A stretch of 64,000 nt of DNA, from contig NC_083388.1 in NCBI RefSeq assembly GCF_031755915.1, forward strand, positions 18,254,001-18,318,000, written 5' to 3'. The stretch's first letter is position 1. Every line of letters begins with the position of its first letter. Positions 61,565 through 64,000 of the stretch are shown in pieces. Under the pieces are notes generated by a model. That model was given only the letters and a program-made list of their open reading frames with translations. It ran no database searches and had not been told where the DNA came from. This stretch comes from Ziziphus jujuba (Eukaryota > Streptophyta > Magnoliopsida > Rosales > Rhamnaceae). Both the position numbers and the translations under genes were made by a program.

Positions 61565-61995
61565 ATTCTGATTTAGTTAACTTTACTTAATTTAATATAT
61601 TTATTTAACAACTGTTTATGGATGGGTTGCATTATATATCAATTATTAATTAAAAACCTTAAATGAAATGTGACAACTATTAATAATTTACCATCCAAAA
61701 ATTTTTAAATATAAATTTTTTTATATATATTTATGTGTTGGCGAGGAAGAGGGTTAAAACGTTGGATTAATTAGATTGGAATCCTAATTTAGTTAAGTTT
61801 AATATATTTATTTGACAATTGTTTATGGATGGATTGCATTATATATCAATTATTACTTAAAAACTTTAAATAAAATGTGACAACTATTAATAACTTACCG
61901 TCCAAAAATTTTTTAATATAATTTTTTTTATTTTTTTATATATATATATTTATGTGTTGGCGTGGAATGGTTAAAGCGTTAGTTTTATTAGATTG
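61565..61995. repeat. Tandem duplication, period about 216 bases
   Basis: The series ATTTAGTTAA, TTGTTTATGGATGG or TGTTTATGGATGG, GCATTATATATCAATTATTA, GTGACAACTATTAATAA and TTATGTGTTGGCG occurs twice. The second copy differs mainly by small substitutions and T-run length. Confidence 0.85.
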
Positions 61996-62439
61996 TTACA
62001 ACCCACAGCTCTTTTTTTAATCCCATGATGGTAAAACTTTTATGAGAGGATAAAATTATAAACCGGATCATTGAAATTGTAGTGGGAAGTAATCATAGTT
62101 TTTCTCAGTCCCCATATTTATTTATTTCTCCAAAAAATAAGTGGTCCAATTTCTAGAAATTAATACTGATAGACGTTAAACTCGTCGTGTCAGGTGGTGG
62201 ACTTTATACATAAATTTTGTACCCTGGACACTGGCACTGTTTTGTAGCCAATAATGTAGCTGCAACAAATTCAAATCTTCTACACAGGCAATATACGAAC
62301 ATAACAGCCGTCTTCTTATAAGGTATTTAATTAATTGATTTTCATATGCTTGGAGAATCGGAGATATGCTCATATGTTGGCCCCATTAATTGTTATCCGG
62401 ATAAAATATGAGTTGTTATTTTCATTTTCACAACATGCA

Positions 62440-62444
62440 TACGC

Positions 62445-62482
<38 letters not shown>

Positions 62483-63120
62483 AATATATATAGAATAAGA
62501 TTACGATATGGACCAACAATAAATCTAATATTTTTTTAAAAAAGCATCGGTTTTTCTGTTATACATACATAATAAAGTTGATAATTTTTTTTTTTAAAAC
62601 GTCGATTTTGGTGCTGATCTGTATGCGAACTATCTACACAGTAATCTCATTTTATATATATGTATATATATTGAAATGGAGATTTTATATTAGTCCTATT
62701 TTCCTGTCTACCATGATAAAATCTCATTTCCATCTTAAAAAATATATAATTTTTTTACTTAGTTTATTTCTTTTTTTGGCTGATATTTTAAATGAATTGA
62801 AATTATATAAATGGTGGACTGGTCAGGAAAAAAGGGTCAAAAAATCCTTATTTGTCTCTTCCACACAGCAAGGGTATATATAAGAATATATATATATATA
62901 CACATGTATATATATATACAGTCCGTTTATGGTGCGGACGGTCCTCATACGGATGACAGTATTGGTGACAGTTTTTTATAATATTGGTGACGATTTTCTA
63001 AAAAACCGCCGTTAATACTATGAAAAACCATCACTAATACTGCTGTCCTCAACATAGAATTTCCATATATATATATATATATATATACACATGTATATAT
63101 ATATATATATATTCGGTTTC
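62440..63120. repeat. Cluster of (TA)n microsatellites around a fold-back sequence
   Basis: (TA)n runs lie at about 62446-62479, 62888-62900, 63066-63086 and 63095-63112. They frame the hairpin at 62950-63052. Confidence 0.7.
62950..63052. repeat. Small fold-back (MITE-like) hairpin
   Basis: GATGACAGTATTGGTGACAG near the left end is the approximate inverse complement of ATCACTAATACTGCTGTCCT near the right end. The arms are about 45 bases, with mismatches, around an AAAA-rich turn. The size and hairpin form suit a miniature transposon relic or a small-RNA hairpin. Confidence 0.6.
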
Positions 63121-64000
63121 TGTTGATTGCACATTGTTTGTTTTGATAATATCTAACAGTTTATAATTATTTGATTATAAAATACTGAATACGTCAAAAT
63201 AATTCGACCGAAAAAGAAGAATATGTCAAAATAGTTTTTTGTTGCAAACTATTAAATATGTGCTTATTTAATTTATTAAATAAATAATTTAGAAATATTT
63301 GACAATAAAGTGTCGAGAATCATATTAAAGTATAATTATAAGGCAGCATGAACATGCTAATGAAAATTATTATTTAAAAAAAAGAAAAAAGAGTACAAAA
63401 TGTGCAAATGGAGAGAGACGCTTCCAAAAACTGGTCAGCATGGCATGATTTCCTCTAGCAACATGTCTTATCTATTTCCCTACTTGATTAATGATGCTGT
63501 GAACTTCACATTAAAAAAAAAAAGAAAAAAAAGAAAAAGAAAAAGAAAAAGATACGTACAAGCACGGGGATGGAAGATAGTTTAAGAAGATAAAAATATA
63601 TGTATACATATATATATATATATATATAGTAATAATTTGTTGAGAACATATTTTAAACATAAACTTTATGTATATATATATATATATTACAAATTAATAT
63701 GGTGAAAGAAAATAAGTTATATATATATATGAATGATCTCTTAAGCAACGTTAAACTTTTTTTCTTTTCTCTTTTTGGCTAGAAAGCAACAATAAATTTA
63801 TGTTAGGCATCAATGATAGAGAACTTTGTTTTTAACATATTTTTCACATTTATGTAATACCATTTGGTTAAACAATATATTTGAAAATTCTAGAATTATT
63901 AATTTTTTTTTAACCAAAATCTTATATATCATATTATTAATGTGCTATTATTTTATAATCATATTTACTTTTTATGATTTTAAGTTATATTAATTTTTCA
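63121..64000. other. AT-rich right edge of the window
   Basis: Only short frames and (TA)n runs (for example about 63609-63628) are present. No gene is supported. Confidence 0.4.

Noticed and set aside
62578..62883. A plus-strand frame containing YKWWTGQEK, resembling the missing SDHAF2 C-terminal motif
   Set aside because: It is 20 kb away on the opposite strand, the surrounding residues do not match the family, and there is no splice context. The likeness is probably chance.
1..64000. CRISPR arrays, bacterial operons, insertion sequences or organelle insertions
   Set aside because: No regularly spaced short repeats, ribosome-binding sites or long intron-free bacterial-type genes are seen. 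The split genes and base composition are those of a plant nucleus.

Overview
This window looks like nuclear DNA of a eudicot plant, probably a rosid. The intergenic DNA is very AT-rich. Genes are split by short GT-AG introns, plastid-targeted proteins are encoded, and there are hAT, copia-like and fold-back repeats, a plant microRNA gene and a nuclear-type tRNA-Gly. The species cannot be fixed from sequence alone.

Layout. 1-3220: a broken hAT transposon carrying an antisense Ty1/copia fragment. 4036-16515: two tandemly duplicated UGT87A-type glycosyltransferase genes (+), with a frameshifted RNase P subunit p29 (POP4) gene (-) between them. 17480-19474: mitoferrin (+). 20672-23762: a PP2C phosphatase of the PSII core phosphatase (PBCP) type (-). 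23900-23970: tRNA-Gly(GCC) (+). 24157-24825: an acidic protein of unknown function (+). 25289-29098/29170: malonyl-CoA:ACP transacylase (-). 29575-31210: a decayed retroelement or pararetrovirus-like fragment with a large inverted repeat. 32621-36108: Shewanella-like phosphatase SLP1 (-). 37350-41500: repeats, including a long palindromic array. 42657-43324: a truncated SDHAF2-like gene (-). 43430-53750: very AT-rich DNA with almost no recognisable genes. 53796-54174: a MIR390 gene (+). 55665-56613: a candidate 37-aa protein gene in three exons (+). 56614-64000: repeats, including an internally deleted relative of the hAT element at the left edge.

From memory, UGT87A, mitoferrin, PBCP and MCAT follow the order of Arabidopsis At2g30140/30150, At2g30160, At2g30170 and At2g30200, so the left half appears to be an ancient conserved block. 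The genes are not one pathway. They cover small-molecule glycosylation, mitochondrial iron import, photosystem II dephosphorylation, fatty-acid synthesis, a plastid phosphatase, and small-RNA control of auxin signalling through miR390 and TAS3.

Exon boundaries were worked out by hand from splice consensus, reading phase and family similarity. For each multi-exon model called intact, the spliced length is a whole number of codons. No database search was run.
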